Assembly: GCF_014648655.1 (NCBI RefSeq)
Contig: NZ_BMRN01000001.1
Coordinates: 488,092-552,091, forward strand
DNA: 64,000 nucleotides
Source of the DNA: Streptomyces atratus
GTDB taxonomy: Bacteria; Actinomycetota; Actinomycetes; Streptomycetales; Streptomycetaceae
Reading direction: 5' to 3'
Positions 47,908-56,501 of this stretch are shown here, in pieces. Within the stretch, counting starts at the first letter, position 1. Every line of letters starts with the position of its first letter. The notes beneath the pieces were generated by a model. It was given only the letters and a program-made list of their open reading frames with translations, was not told the origin of the DNA and searched no databases. The translations under genes were made by a program, and so were the position numbers.

Positions 47908-48038
47908 TGATAGGCACCTCCGATCATCACAACCGAGTGTAGCTATTTCCGTGATCAATGCACCCTGTGCCAAGGTGGAGATCGTCCAACCCTCAGGAAC
48001 TCCCGCAAAAGGGAATTCCTACGCTGCAAGGAGTGCGC
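47908..48038. promoter_or_regulatory. divergent oxyR/ahpC control region
   Basis: This AT-richer 131-bp gap between divergent genes must hold both promoters. Partly palindromic stretches (CTGATAG...ATCATCAC and TAGCTATTTCCGTGATCAA) are candidate OxyR contacts, but I could not fit them confidently to the ATAG-N7-type consensus. Confidence 0.55.
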
Positions 48039-48593
48039 GTGCTCACTGTCGGTGACAAGTTCCCCGAGTTCGACCTGACTGCTTGTGTCTCGCTGGAGAG
48101 CGGCAAGGAGTTCGAGCAGATCAACCACAAGACCTACGAGGGCAAGTGGAAGATCGTCTTTGCGTGGCCGAAGGACTTCACCTTCGTGTGCCCCACCGAG
48201 ATCGCCGCCTTCGGCAAGCTGAACGACGAGTTCGCCGACCGTGACGCCCAGATCCTCGGCTTCTCCGGTGACTCCGAGTTCGTGCACCACGCCTGGCGCA
48301 AGGACCACCCGGACCTGACCGACCTGCCCTTCCCGATGATGGCCGACTCGAAGCACGAGCTCATGCGTGACCTCGGCATCGAGGGTGAGGACGGCTTCGC
48401 CCAGCGCGCCGTCTTCATCGTCGACCAGAACAACGAGATCCAGTTCACGATGGTGACCGCCGGTTCCGTGGGCCGTAACCCCAAGGAGGTCCTGCGGGTC
48501 CTGGACGCCCTGCAGACCGACGAGCTGTGCCCGTGCAACTGGACCAAGGGCGAGAACACCCTCGACCCGGTCGCGCTCCTCTCGGGCGAGTGA
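48039..48593 (+). CDS. ahpC: alkyl hydroperoxide reductase, peroxiredoxin subunit
   Basis: The 184-residue 2-Cys peroxiredoxin reduces organic and hydrogen peroxides. Peroxidatic C51 lies in F-T-F-V-C-P-T-E and the C-terminal C164-P-C166 in E-L-C-P-C-N-W. Start GTG 48039 has AAGGAG five bases upstream. Like mycobacterial AhpC it is followed by AhpD instead of AhpF as its reductant. Confidence 0.97.
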   Translation: MLTVGDKFPEFDLTACVSLESGKEFEQINHKTYEGKWKIVFAWPKDFTFVCPTEIAAFGKLNDEFADRDAQILGFSGDSEFVHHAWRKDHPDLTDLPFPMMADSKHELMRDLGIEGEDGFAQRAVFIVDQNNEIQFTMVTAGSVGRNPKEVLRVLDALQTDELCPCNWTKGENTLDPVALLSGE

Positions 48594-48605
48594 GCTGACA
48601 GCGAC

Positions 48606-49139
48606 ATGGCACTCGACGAACTGAAGGCCGCCGTTCCGGACTTCGCCAAGGACCTGAAGCTGAACCTCGGTTCGGTCATCGGGAACAGCGAACTCCCCCA
48701 GCAGCAGCTGTGGGGCACCGTCCTCGCCTGCGCGATCGCCTCGCGCTCGCCGAAGGTGCTGCGCGAGCTGGAGCCGGAGGCGAAGGCCAACCTCTCCGCG
48801 GAGGCGTACACCGCCGCGAAGTCGGCCGCCGCCATCATGGCGATGAACAACGTCTTCTACCGGACCCGGCACCTGCTGTCGGACCCCGAGTACGGGACGC
48901 TCCGTGCGGGCCTGCGGATGAACGTCATCGGCAAGCCCGGCGTGGAGAAGATCGACTTCGAACTGTGGTCGCTCGCCGTCTCCGCGATCAACGGCTGCGG
49001 CCAGTGTCTGGACTCCCACGAGCAGGTGCTGCGCAAGGCCGGCGTGGATCGTGAGACCATTCAGGAAGCCGTCAAGATTGCCTCGGTGATCCAGGCGGTC
49101 GGCGTGACCCTCGATGCCGAGGCCGTGCTCGCCGAGTAG
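48606..49139 (+). CDS. ahpD: alkyl hydroperoxide reductase AhpD
   Basis: The 177-residue all-helical protein has the carboxymuconolactone-decarboxylase-like active site N-G-C131-G-Q-C134-L-D-S-H138-E, the thioredoxin-like couple that recycles AhpC. It starts 12 bp after ahpC and ends in front of a strong hairpin, so both form a two-gene operon under OxyR control. Confidence 0.96.
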   Translation: MALDELKAAVPDFAKDLKLNLGSVIGNSELPQQQLWGTVLACAIASRSPKVLRELEPEAKANLSAEAYTAAKSAAAIMAMNNVFYRTRHLLSDPEYGTLRAGLRMNVIGKPGVEKIDFELWSLAVSAINGCGQCLDSHEQVLRKAGVDRETIQEAVKIASVIQAVGVTLDAEAVLAE

Positions 49140-49161
49140 GACCAGCAGTACCCTTTGTACG

Positions 49162-49203
49162 AGAAGGGCCCCGAGGACGACCGACCGTCCCCGGGGCCCT
49201 TCT
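49162..49203. terminator. ahpCD terminator
   Basis: AGAAGGGCCCCG pairs with CGGGGCCCTTCT around an 18-nt loop, between ahpD and the convergent AI-2E gene, followed by a short T/C-rich stretch. Confidence 0.88.
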
Positions 49204-49208
49204 TCTGT

Positions 49209-50627
49209 TCACCTGGTTTCCTTGCCGCCGCTGTCCTCGGGCTGCGATCCCGGTGCGGGCGTCGGGGCGACGTCGATCGCGGTCGCCCCACGCGGGGTCG
49301 GCGCGTGCCGCAGGGCTTCCTCCTGCCCGTACGACCGCAGATAGCCGACCACCGTATTGGTGACCGCGACCAGCGGCACCGCGACGACCGCTCCGCCGAT
49401 GCCGGCGACCATGCCGCCCGCGGCGACCGAGAGGACGACGGCGAGCGGATGCACCCGTACCGCGCGTCCCAGGATGAACGGCTGCAGCACATGGCCCTCG
49501 ATCTGCTGCACGGCGAGCACCACGAGCAGCACCATGAGCGCGGTGAACACGCCCTCGGTGACCAGCGCGACGACCACCGCGAGCGCTCCGGAGATCACCG
49601 CACCGACCAGCGGGATGAAGGCGAAGAGAAAGATGAAGACGGCGAGCGGCACCGCCATCGGCACCTTGAGGAACCAGATCCCGAGCCCGATGAAGATCGC
49701 GTCGATCAGCGCCACCAGGACCGTGCCCCGCACATAGGCGGTCAGGGTCCGCCAGGCGCGCGGCCCGGCGCCCGCGACACCCGGCCGGGCCTGTGCGGGC
49801 ACCAGCTTCAGGACCCAGTGCCAGATGCGCTTCCCGTCGTACAGGAGGAAGAGCGTCGAGAACATGGCCAGCAGCATCCCGGTGAGGACCTCCACCATCA
49901 CGGTGACGCCCTGCAGCCCGGCGGTGGTGATCTGTTCGGTGTTGGTGCCGATGGTGTCGCTGAGGTTCTTCGCGACGTCGTTGATCTGCTGTTCGGTGAC
50001 ATGGAAGGGGCTGTCGAGCAGCCAGTGCTTCAACTCGTCGATACCCGCCCGCACCTTGTCGGAGAGGGTGTCGAGGTTGTCCATGACCTGCCAGACCACG
50101 AACCAGCCGACCAGACCCATGATGACGAAGCCCAGGATCGCCGTGACCGCGGTGGCCAGTCCGCGCGGCAGACCGTACCGCCTCAGCCGGGCGACGGTCG
50201 GTTGCAGCATCGCGGTGACGAGCAGCGCGGCGACGAAAGCCAGAACCACCAGCTGTACGGCGCTGATGACCTTCATCAGCACATAGAGCGTGCCCGCCAG
50301 GACGAGCAGCCGCCAGGACGCCTCGGCCGCGACGCGCATGCCCCAGGGGATCGCCGCGACCGGATCGGGCCGGGCCGCCACGGAGGGGGCGTACGCGGGA
50401 GGCAGCGGCACACGGTCGGCCACGGCACCACGCCGGCCCGCCTCGGCCGGTACGGCTCCGACAGGCACGGCAGAGGGTGCGGCAGCGGTCTCCGGCGGCT
50501 CGATCGGCGTGGCCTCGCCCCCCTCGCCCTCGACCCCCTCGGCCTCGGCCCTGCGCTGTTCCAGCCGCTCGCCCAGTTCGGTCAGTTCGGCGCCCAGACG
50601 GCCGAGCCACCCCGGAAGCATCGACAT
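49209..50627 (-). CDS. AI-2E family transporter
   Basis: The 472-residue membrane protein has a Pro/Glu-rich N-terminal tail (about 1-75), then about eight helices with the family pattern: two near 92-130, a periplasmic-type helical insert rich in charged residues, and the R-G-T-V-L-V-A-L-I-D-A-I-F-I-G-L-G, G-A-V-I-S-G and E-G-H-V-L-Q-P-F-I-L-G core. The family was named for autoinducer-2 export, but members in actinobacteria more likely move ions or other small solutes. ATG 50627 has GGGGA upstream. Confidence 0.9.
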   Translation of the reverse strand: MSMLPGWLGRLGAELTELGERLEQRRAEAEGVEGEGGEATPIEPPETAAAPSAVPVGAVPAEAGRRGAVADRVPLPPAYAPSVAARPDPVAAIPWGMRVAAEASWRLLVLAGTLYVLMKVISAVQLVVLAFVAALLVTAMLQPTVARLRRYGLPRGLATAVTAILGFVIMGLVGWFVVWQVMDNLDTLSDKVRAGIDELKHWLLDSPFHVTEQQINDVAKNLSDTIGTNTEQITTAGLQGVTVMVEVLTGMLLAMFSTLFLLYDGKRIWHWVLKLVPAQARPGVAGAGPRAWRTLTAYVRGTVLVALIDAIFIGLGIWFLKVPMAVPLAVFIFLFAFIPLVGAVISGALAVVVALVTEGVFTALMVLLVVLAVQQIEGHVLQPFILGRAVRVHPLAVVLSVAAGGMVAGIGGAVVAVPLVAVTNTVVGYLRSYGQEEALRHAPTPRGATAIDVAPTPAPGSQPEDSGGKETR

Positions 50628-50699
50628 GATCGTTCCCCTTCCCCCGTGCTCTCTCCCCACCGCTCCCCCGCCGAACCGGCCGGAACGACCGTACACGCG

Positions 50700-50734
50700 C
50701 GAAGCCCCTCACCGTAGGACGGCGAGGGGCTTCG
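50700..50734. terminator. terminator after the transglycosylase gene
   Basis: CGAAGCCCCTC pairs with GAGGGGCTTCG around a 13-nt loop, 30 bp after the transglycosylase stop. Confidence 0.82.
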
Positions 50735-50763
50735 AAAGGTTGGGACCGGAACCTCGGAAGGTT

Positions 50764-51477
50764 CTAGTACCAGTGGTTGGCCTGCCAGAACGACCAGGCG
50801 CCGCACGGGCTGCCGTACTTGGCGCCGTTCATGTAGCTGAGGCCCCACTTGATCTGGGTGGCCGGGTTGGTCTGCCAGTCGGCTCCGGCGCTCGCCATCT
50901 TCGAACCCGGCAGCGCCTGCACGAGGCCGTAGGCACCGGACGACGGGTTGCTCGCCCGGTAGTTCCAGCTCGACTCGACGTTCACGATGTTGCTGAAGCA
51001 CTGGAACTGGTCGGCGGGAACGATCTGCCGCGCGATCGCCTTGATCTCGGCCACGGTGTACGAGCCCTGCTGGGCGAAGGAGGAGGCGCTGCGGACCGAG
51101 GAGCGGCTGGCGCGCTCCTCCGCTTCCTTTGCCTCCTTCGCCTTGCGCTCCTGCTCCAGCTTGTCGTCGGCCGCCGCCTTCTTCGACTTGGCGTCCTTGG
51201 CGGCCTGGATGCGGGCCGCTTCCTCCACGGACTTCTTCGCCGCCGCGTCGGCCGCAGACGCCTGCGCGTCGGCCTGCTGCGTCAGCGAGGCGGTCTGCAC
51301 CTGGGCCTGCTGGCCCGCGGGGATGTCTGCGAGCAGCGTGGTGTCGGCTGCGGTCGCCTCGAAGTTGTTGTCGTCGACAGCGGGAGTGCTGCCCGAGGCA
51401 ACGCCAACGACGGCGCCAACGGTGGTTACGGCAGTGGCGGATGCCACGGCGAACCCCCGGACCGAGATCCGGCTCAC
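50764..51477 (-). CDS. secreted lytic transglycosylase-like protein
   Basis: The 237-residue protein has a signal peptide (about 1-30), a Gln/Ala-rich region, a strongly charged coiled coil (about 78-125, E-Q-E-R-K-A-K-E-A-K-E-A-E-E-R), and a C-terminal lysozyme-like SLT domain (about 138-237) with catalytic Glu168 in V-N-V-E-S-S-W and A-Y-G-L-V-Q. Such enzymes cleave peptidoglycan glycan strands. GTG 51477 is preferred over ATG 51495 since AAGGA lies six bases before it and the signal then starts with M-S-R-I-S-V-R-G-F. A structured leader lies upstream. Confidence 0.9.
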   Translation of the reverse strand: MSRISVRGFAVASATAVTTVGAVVGVASGSTPAVDDNNFEATAADTTLLADIPAGQQAQVQTASLTQQADAQASAADAAAKKSVEEAARIQAAKDAKSKKAAADDKLEQERKAKEAKEAEERASRSSVRSASSFAQQGSYTVAEIKAIARQIVPADQFQCFSNIVNVESSWNYRASNPSSGAYGLVQALPGSKMASAGADWQTNPATQIKWGLSYMNGAKYGSPCGAWSFWQANHWY

Positions 51478-51770
51478 ACGGTGTCCTTCCAGCATCGCCC
51501 GCTTAGGTGACCTCGCGGACGCAATCGTGCCCCTGACACTGGCCTCCCTACTGCTTGGGTCACGGGAGGCACGGGCCCGGTGGGCAACTCCCCTGGGGGA
51601 GTGCCGCGTGGTGCTCGCGGGCGGCATACGGACGGCGATTGTTGAGTTGTCTGGTGCGTGGCACCTCTGGAGGTGCGGGTGTGCCGTATGCGGGGCCTGA
51701 CGGAAGCAAGACTTTGCCGGAACGGCACGCCGGTAGGCAATTCTCCGTTGCGTGTGAAAGCTCACACCTC
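51478..51770 (-). promoter_or_regulatory. structured leader of the transglycosylase gene
   Basis: Nested inverted repeats are seen: GCATACGG/CCGTATGC (51624-51631 with 51684-51691) enclosing GCACCTC-TG-GAGGTGC (51661-51676), and GTGTGA-AAGC-TCACAC at 51752-51767. The distal one may be an operator. I could not fit it to the c-di-AMP riboswitch found before cell-wall hydrolase genes. Confidence 0.45.
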
Positions 51771-51867
51771 GTTCGGAGCAAGTGTTTTTCGGAAATGCCG
51801 CCGCAACACGATGCCGCCCGGCTAAGCTGCTTTGCTCGCCGGGCGGCACCAACTGTCGTATCCCGTA

Positions 51868-53190
51868 TCAGATCTGGCCTTCCTCCAGCATTTCGGTCAC
51901 CAGCGCGGCGATCTGCGAACGCTCGGAGCGGCTGAGCGTGACATGCGCGAAGAGCGGATGGCCCTTCAGTTTCTCGACCACGGCCACGACTCCGTCGTAC
52001 CGGCCGACCCTGAGGTTGTCCCGCTGGGCCACGTCATGCGTGAGCACCACCCGGGAATTCGCCCCGATCCGGGACAACACGGTCAGCAGTACGTTCCGTT
52101 CGAGGGACTGCGCCTCGTCGACGATCACGAAGGCGTCGTGGAGCGAGCGGCCCCGGATGTGGGTGAGCGGCAGGATCTCCAGCATGCCGCGCCCCAGCAC
52201 CTCCTCGATCACCTCGCGTCCGGCGACCGCCGAGAGCGTGTCGAAGACGGCCTGCGCCCAGGGGCTCATCTTCTCGGCCTCGGTGCCGGGGAGATAGCCC
52301 AGTTCCTGCCCGCCGACCGCGTACAGCGGGCGGAAGACCATCACCTTCTGGTGCTGCCTGCGCTCCAGGACGGCTTCGAGACCGGCACAGAGCGCCAGCG
52401 CCGACTTGCCGGTACCGGCCCTGCCGCCCAGCGACACGATGCCGACGTCCTGGTCGAGGAGCAGGTCGAGCGCGATGCGCTGCTCGGCGCTGCGGCCGTG
52501 GATGCCGAAGACCTCCCGGTCGCCGCGCACCAGGCGCACATTTCCCTCGGCGGTGACCCGGCCGAGCGCCTTGCCGCGCTCGGACTGGAGGACCAGTCCG
52601 GTGTGCACGGGCAGTTCGGCGGCTTCGGGTACGTACAGCGTCTCCTCCCCGTAGAGCAGATCCACCTGCTCGGCGGCGAGGGGCAGTTCCGACATTCCCG
52701 TCCAGCCGGAATCGGTGATGGCGAGTTCGGCGCGGTACTCCTCGGCGAGGAGGCCGACCGAGGACGCCTTGATCCGCAACGGCAGGTCCTTGGAGACGAC
52801 CGTGACGTCGTACCCCTCGGCCTGGAGGTTGCGCGCGACCGCGAGGATCCGTGAGTCGTTGTCCCCCAACCGGTAGCCGGCGGGCAGTACGCCGGGGTCG
52901 GAATGGTTGAGTTCGACGCGCAGCGTCCCGCCCAGATCCCCGAGCGGGATCGGGGCATCCAGCCGGCCGTACCGGGTCCGGAAGTCGTCCAGCAGGCGCA
53001 GGGCCTGCCGGGCGAAGTACCCCAGCTCCGGGTGGTGCCGTTTGGCCTCCAGTTCCGTGACCACGACGATCGGGAGCACGACTTCGTGCTCGTCGAACCG
53101 GGCCATGGCGTTCGGGTCGGCCAGCAGGACGCTGGTGTCGAGAACATAGGTGCGCCTGTCGGACATGCGGCGCTTTGTGCTGGTCACCAC
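51868..53190 (-). CDS. PhoH-family protein with PIN domain
   Basis: The 440-residue protein joins an N-terminal PIN ribonuclease domain ([12 protein letters not shown] near 15-26, then [11 protein letters not shown]) to a C-terminal PhoH/RNA-helicase-like ATPase with [10 protein letters not shown] (about 254-263) and [10 protein letters not shown]. The PhoH2 type unwinds and cleaves RNA. GTG 53190 gives [12 protein letters not shown] 53166 is an alternative. No dedicated antitoxin-like partner precedes it. Confidence 0.93.
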   Translation of the reverse strand: MVTSTKRRMSDRRTYVLDTSVLLADPNAMARFDEHEVVLPIVVVTELEAKRHHPELGYFARQALRLLDDFRTRYGRLDAPIPLGDLGGTLRVELNHSDPGVLPAGYRLGDNDSRILAVARNLQAEGYDVTVVSKDLPLRIKASSVGLLAEEYRAELAITDSGWTGMSELPLAAEQVDLLYGEETLYVPEAAELPVHTGLVLQSERGKALGRVTAEGNVRLVRGDREVFGIHGRSAEQRIALDLLLDQDVGIVSLGGRAGTGKSALALCAGLEAVLERRQHQKVMVFRPLYAVGGQELGYLPGTEAEKMSPWAQAVFDTLSAVAGREVIEEVLGRGMLEILPLTHIRGRSLHDAFVIVDEAQSLERNVLLTVLSRIGANSRVVLTHDVAQRDNLRVGRYDGVVAVVEKLKGHPLFAHVTLSRSERSQIAALVTEMLEEGQI

Positions 53191-53695
53191 GGAAGGACGT
53201 ACCCCCTCGGACGAGGTTGGGGTGCGACGGCGTCGCGGAGCATCCCAATGGGAGAGGACGGACCGGGCTGCGGCCCCGATGCACGGGCCGAGCGCCGGCC
53301 CTCCGCGTCGGCCGCACTGTATGTACGGTCCTTCGTGTGCAAGAGGCCTCCCGGGCGAGCGGACTCCATGCCGCTCACTTGGACACGACGTCCGCCTGGT
53401 TTGTGACCGGACATCGACCTGTCAGGGGTATTCCCTCGAACACGCGAAGCCATGCCGCCCCGGGGCGGGCGGTGAGCCGGGAGTGGTGGCCCGGGCCTTT
53501 GGGTTCGGACACACCACCCGAATGGCTCCGTCCTCGAACGCCGGACGGGCTGGAAAAGGCCGCGGGGGGCGCGGTACCACCACGGGATGACCGACGGCCG
53601 GCATCACTCGAGCCCGTCCGGCGATCGCGGACGGAACCGGTACCGCCGGGGACGTCGCCCTCTCCGGGGGACGGGAGCCCCGCAAACAGGCGGTG
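53191..53695. other. 505-bp gap with inverted dispersed repeats
   Basis: No gene is supported. It contains two copies of the dispersed GCCCGTCCGGCG motif in opposite orientation, which could pair into a stem around 59 bp. The short upstream frames lack coding bias. Confidence 0.5.
53535..53627. repeat. inverted pair of dispersed repeats
   Basis: CGAACGCCGGACGGGCT (53535-53551) and AGCCCGTCCGGCGATCG (53611-53627) are complementary at 16 of 17 positions. Both resemble the copy at 43190-43208. Confidence 0.7.
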
Positions 53696-54457
53696 TCAGC
53701 CGCCGTAGCGGCGGTGGCGGGCTGCGTAGTCGCGCAGCGCTCGCAGGAAGTCGACGCGGCGGAAGGCCGGCCAGAAGACCTCGCAGAAGTAATACTCGGA
53801 GTGCGCGCTCTGCCAGAGCATGAAACCGGACAGCCGCTGCTCGCCGCTGGTGCGGATCACCAGGTCCGGGTCGGGCTGGCCCCGGGTGTAGAGGTGTTCG
53901 GAGATCAGGTCGGTGGAGACGATCTCCGCCAGGTCCTCGAAGGACGTCCCCTTGGCGGAGTGGTCCAGCAGCAGCGAGCGGACCGCGTCCGCGATCTCCT
54001 GACGCCCGCCGTAGCCGACGGCGACATTGACCAGTATCCCGTCGATGTCGGCCGTGTCCTGCTCGGCCTCCTTGAGCACGGTCTGGGTGTGGGCGGGCAG
54101 CAGATCGAGCGTGCCGACGTGGTGGACCCGCCAGCGCCCGTCCGCCGCGAGGTCGCGCACGGTGTTCTCGATGATGCCGAGGAGCGGCGTCAGCTCGGAT
54201 TCGGGCCGGTCGAAGTTGTCCGTGGAGAGCAGCCAGAGTGTGACGACTTCCACATCGGTCTCGCTGCACCAGCCGAGCAGCTCCTGGATCTTGTCCGCAC
54301 CGGCCTGGTGCCCCTGCGCGGCCGTGCCGCCGGACGCCTTCGCCCAGCGCCGGTTGCCGTCGAGGATGACACCGATGTGCTTGGGCACCTGGGTGTGGTC
54401 GAGGTGGGCCTCCACCCGGCGCGCGTAGAGCCCGTACACCAGGTCGCGCAAGTTCAC
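53696..54457 (-). CDS. uppS: cis-prenyltransferase (undecaprenyl-diphosphate synthase-type)
   Basis: The 253-residue enzyme adds isopentenyl units in cis to a prenyl diphosphate to make the lipid carrier for the cell wall. It has I-G-V-I-L-D33-G-N-R-R-W-A-K with the catalytic Asp, W-L-L-S-T-D-N-F, P-D-L-V-I-R-T-S-G-E-Q-R-L-S and Y-F-C-E-V-F-W-P-A-F. GTG 54457 is chosen because GAGGTGA lies five bases upstream; the longer frame to 54613 adds Arg-rich sequence antisense to the neighbouring start. Chain length cannot be read from sequence; a short-chain (Z-FPP) product is possible. Confidence 0.93.
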   Translation of the reverse strand: MNLRDLVYGLYARRVEAHLDHTQVPKHIGVILDGNRRWAKASGGTAAQGHQAGADKIQELLGWCSETDVEVVTLWLLSTDNFDRPESELTPLLGIIENTVRDLAADGRWRVHHVGTLDLLPAHTQTVLKEAEQDTADIDGILVNVAVGYGGRQEIADAVRSLLLDHSAKGTSFEDLAEIVSTDLISEHLYTRGQPDPDLVIRTSGEQRLSGFMLWQSAHSEYYFCEVFWPAFRRVDFLRALRDYAARHRRYGG

Positions 54458-54657
54458 TGAGTTCACCTCTCGGTTCCGTGCGGGCCCGCCCGCCCCATTG
54501 CCCGGGGTCCGGGGTCGTCCCCCTGGGGATCGCCGCACTGCTCCGCAGAGTCCATCGCCGCGCCGTGCCGTGGCAGTCCCCGAAGCCGCCACATTACTGC
54601 GCAGGCGGCGCACCGGCCCAACCCGGCCTGTCGCAAGTCCGTGATAAGGAGAGAAAC

Positions 54658-55698
54658 GTGACTGATTCTCCTCTCTTCTACCGGGCCGCCGGTTCGCGCT
54701 ATGACTCCATGGAATACCGCCGCACCGGCCGCAGCGGTCTCAAGCTCCCGGCCATTTCCCTCGGCCTCTGGCACAACTTCGGCGACGACCGCACGCTGGA
54801 CTCCCAGCGGGCGATCCTGCGCCGCGCCTTCGATCTCGGGGTGACCCACTTCGATCTGGCCAACAACTACGGGCCGCCGCCCGGCTCCGCCGAGCTCAAT
54901 TTCGGCAAGATGTTCCGGCAGGACTTCGTCCCGTACCGGGACGAGCTGATCATCTCCACCAAGGCCGGCTACGACATGCACCCCGGCCCGTACGGCGAGT
55001 GGGGCTCCCGCAAGTACCTGCTGTCGTCGCTCGACGCCTCGCTGAAGCGGATGGGGCTCGACTACGTCGACATCTTCTACTCCCACCGCTTCGACCCGGA
55101 CACTCCGCTGGAGGAGACGATGGGGGCGCTGGCCTCCGCCGTACAGCAGGGCAAGGCGCTGTACGTGGGGGTGTCCTCGTACAACGCCGAGCAGTCCGCC
55201 GAGGCGGCCCGGCTGCTCAGGGAGATGGGTGTACCGGCACTGATCCACCAGCCGTCCTACTCGATGATCAACCGCTGGATCGAGGACGACGGGCTGCTCG
55301 ACACCCTGGAGACGGCCGGCATGGGCTGCATCTCCTTCGTACCGCTCGCCCAGGGCCTGCTCACGAACAAGTATCTGACGGGCATCCCGGAGGGCTCGCG
55401 CGCCACCCAGGGCAAGTCCCTGGACCCGGGCCTGCTCTCCGACGAGGTGCTGCGCCGGCTGAACGGGCTGAACGACATCGCCCGGCGGCGCGGACAGTCA
55501 CTCGCCCAGCTGGCGCTCAACTGGGTGCTGCGGGACAGCCGTATGACATCGGCGCTGATCGGCGCTTCGAGCGTGCGGCAGCTGGAGGAGAACGTCGCGG
55601 CGCTTGCCGGGGCGCCGCTGTCCGCCGAGGAGTTGAAGGAGATCGACACCTTCGCCGTGGACACCGCGGGCACCAACATCTGGGCCGGCCGGAGCTGA
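54658..55698 (+). CDS. aldo/keto reductase
   Basis: The 346-residue enzyme resembles the L-glyceraldehyde 3-phosphate reductase (YghZ/Mgr) group: S-M-E-Y-R-R-T-G-R-S-G-L-K-L-P-A-I-S-L-G-L-W, T-H-F-D-L-A-N-N-Y-G-P-P-P-G-S-A-E, and the tetrad Asp, Tyr (N-N-Y), Lys (S-T-K-A-G-Y) and His (Y-S-H-R-F-D). It reduces aldehydes or ketones with NADPH. GTG 54658 has AAGGAGAG four bases upstream. It is divergent from uppS and ends before a strong terminator. Confidence 0.94.
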   Translation: MTDSPLFYRAAGSRYDSMEYRRTGRSGLKLPAISLGLWHNFGDDRTLDSQRAILRRAFDLGVTHFDLANNYGPPPGSAELNFGKMFRQDFVPYRDELIISTKAGYDMHPGPYGEWGSRKYLLSSLDASLKRMGLDYVDIFYSHRFDPDTPLEETMGALASAVQQGKALYVGVSSYNAEQSAEAARLLREMGVPALIHQPSYSMINRWIEDDGLLDTLETAGMGCISFVPLAQGLLTNKYLTGIPEGSRATQGKSLDPGLLSDEVLRRLNGLNDIARRRGQSLAQLALNWVLRDSRMTSALIGASSVRQLEENVAALAGAPLSAEELKEIDTFAVDTAGTNIWAGRS

Positions 55699-55776
55699 CC
55701 GGGGGCGGTCTTCGCGGGGCCGATACGTAGTCGGCACACGGCCGCCACGTGGTCCGCACAGCGGGCCCACAAAAAA

Positions 55777-55811
55777 CGGGCCGGTCCGTGGGGGGGATAC
55801 GGACCGGCCCG
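55777..55811. terminator. terminator after the aldo/keto reductase gene
   Basis: CGGGCCGGTCCGT pairs with its full complement at 55799-55811 around a 9-nt loop, preceded by A6 that would be a U-run for the opposite strand. Confidence 0.88.
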
Positions 55812-55922
55812 AGGGGGGGTTTCCACCATAACCCTTCGTAAGTGATGCTGCGTGCCACGCCACTCCACAATTACTCTCCGAATTCGCCGGACTCCGGTGC
55901 GAGCACGGCATCCGGTGGGGTC

Positions 55923-56450
55923 TCAGTGGCCTCCGACCGGCTTCACGCAGCCGGTTCCTTCGAGGTAGCGGCCGTGGGCCTCTGCCTTGACGAGCCCGTT
56001 GACCATGCCGTCCAGGGCCCCCTCCACACAGATCGGGCCGAGGTCGATGATGAACGTGTTGCGGTGGGGGCCGAAGGTGCCGGTGGAGATGGTCTCGGGG
56101 CCGTATCCCAGACCGGCGAGTGCCTCGTGGAGCTGGGACTCGGTGGTCTTGCGGCCCTCCGCGATGCCGGCCAGGCCCGTCTCGACCTTCTTCACTTCGG
56201 CATCGCCCTTGGCCCGGTCGGCCGGGGACAGCTCGGCGGTGGACTGGAAGGCGTGGTTCTCCCGGTAGTGCGGCGCGCCGTCGCCGGCGTCCGGTTCGAC
56301 GTAGGGGGAGGCGCCCACGGCCGGAGAGCTGTATCCCGCACCGGGTCCGGCGTCCCCGGCCCGCTCCGTGCCGCAGCCGGCGAGGGCGGGCGTCAGGAGG
56401 AGCACCGACGCGGTGGCGAGAGCCTTGGCTGTACGTCTCGCAGAGGTCAT
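55923..56450 (-). CDS. hypothetical lipoprotein
   Basis: The 175-residue protein has a signal peptide ending in lipobox L-A-G-C (Cys26), a Gly/Pro/Ser linker and a domain with A-E-V-K-K-V-E-T-G-L, P-H-R-N-T-F-I-I-D-L-G-P-I-C-V-E-G and a C-terminal G-T-G-C-V-K-P. A lipid anchor outside the membrane follows from the lipobox. Function unknown. The two Cys in the C-terminal half may form a disulfide. Divergent from the winged-helix gene with only 51 bp between starts, so both may share control elements. Confidence 0.85.
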   Translation of the reverse strand: MTSARRTAKALATASVLLLTPALAGCGTERAGDAGPGAGYSSPAVGASPYVEPDAGDGAPHYRENHAFQSTAELSPADRAKGDAEVKKVETGLAGIAEGRKTTESQLHEALAGLGYGPETISTGTFGPHRNTFIIDLGPICVEGALDGMVNGLVKAEAHGRYLEGTGCVKPVGGH

Positions 56451-56488
56451 GGGCCGAGTATGGGACAGACCCTGACCTGATGGGCCGC

Positions 56489-56494
56489 TAGTTT
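56489..56494 (+). promoter_or_regulatory. -10 box, leaderless winged-helix gene
   Basis: TAGTTT ends seven bases before ATG 56502. Confidence 0.5.
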
Positions 56495-56501
56495 CCGAAT
56501 C

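Noticed and set aside
48020..48025. TACGCT as the ahpC -10 box
   Set aside because: The start point would fall in the AAGGAG ribosome site, removing it from the mRNA.
51478..51770. c-di-AMP (ydaO) riboswitch before the transglycosylase gene
   Set aside because: The conserved core sequences of that riboswitch could not be found on the proper strand.
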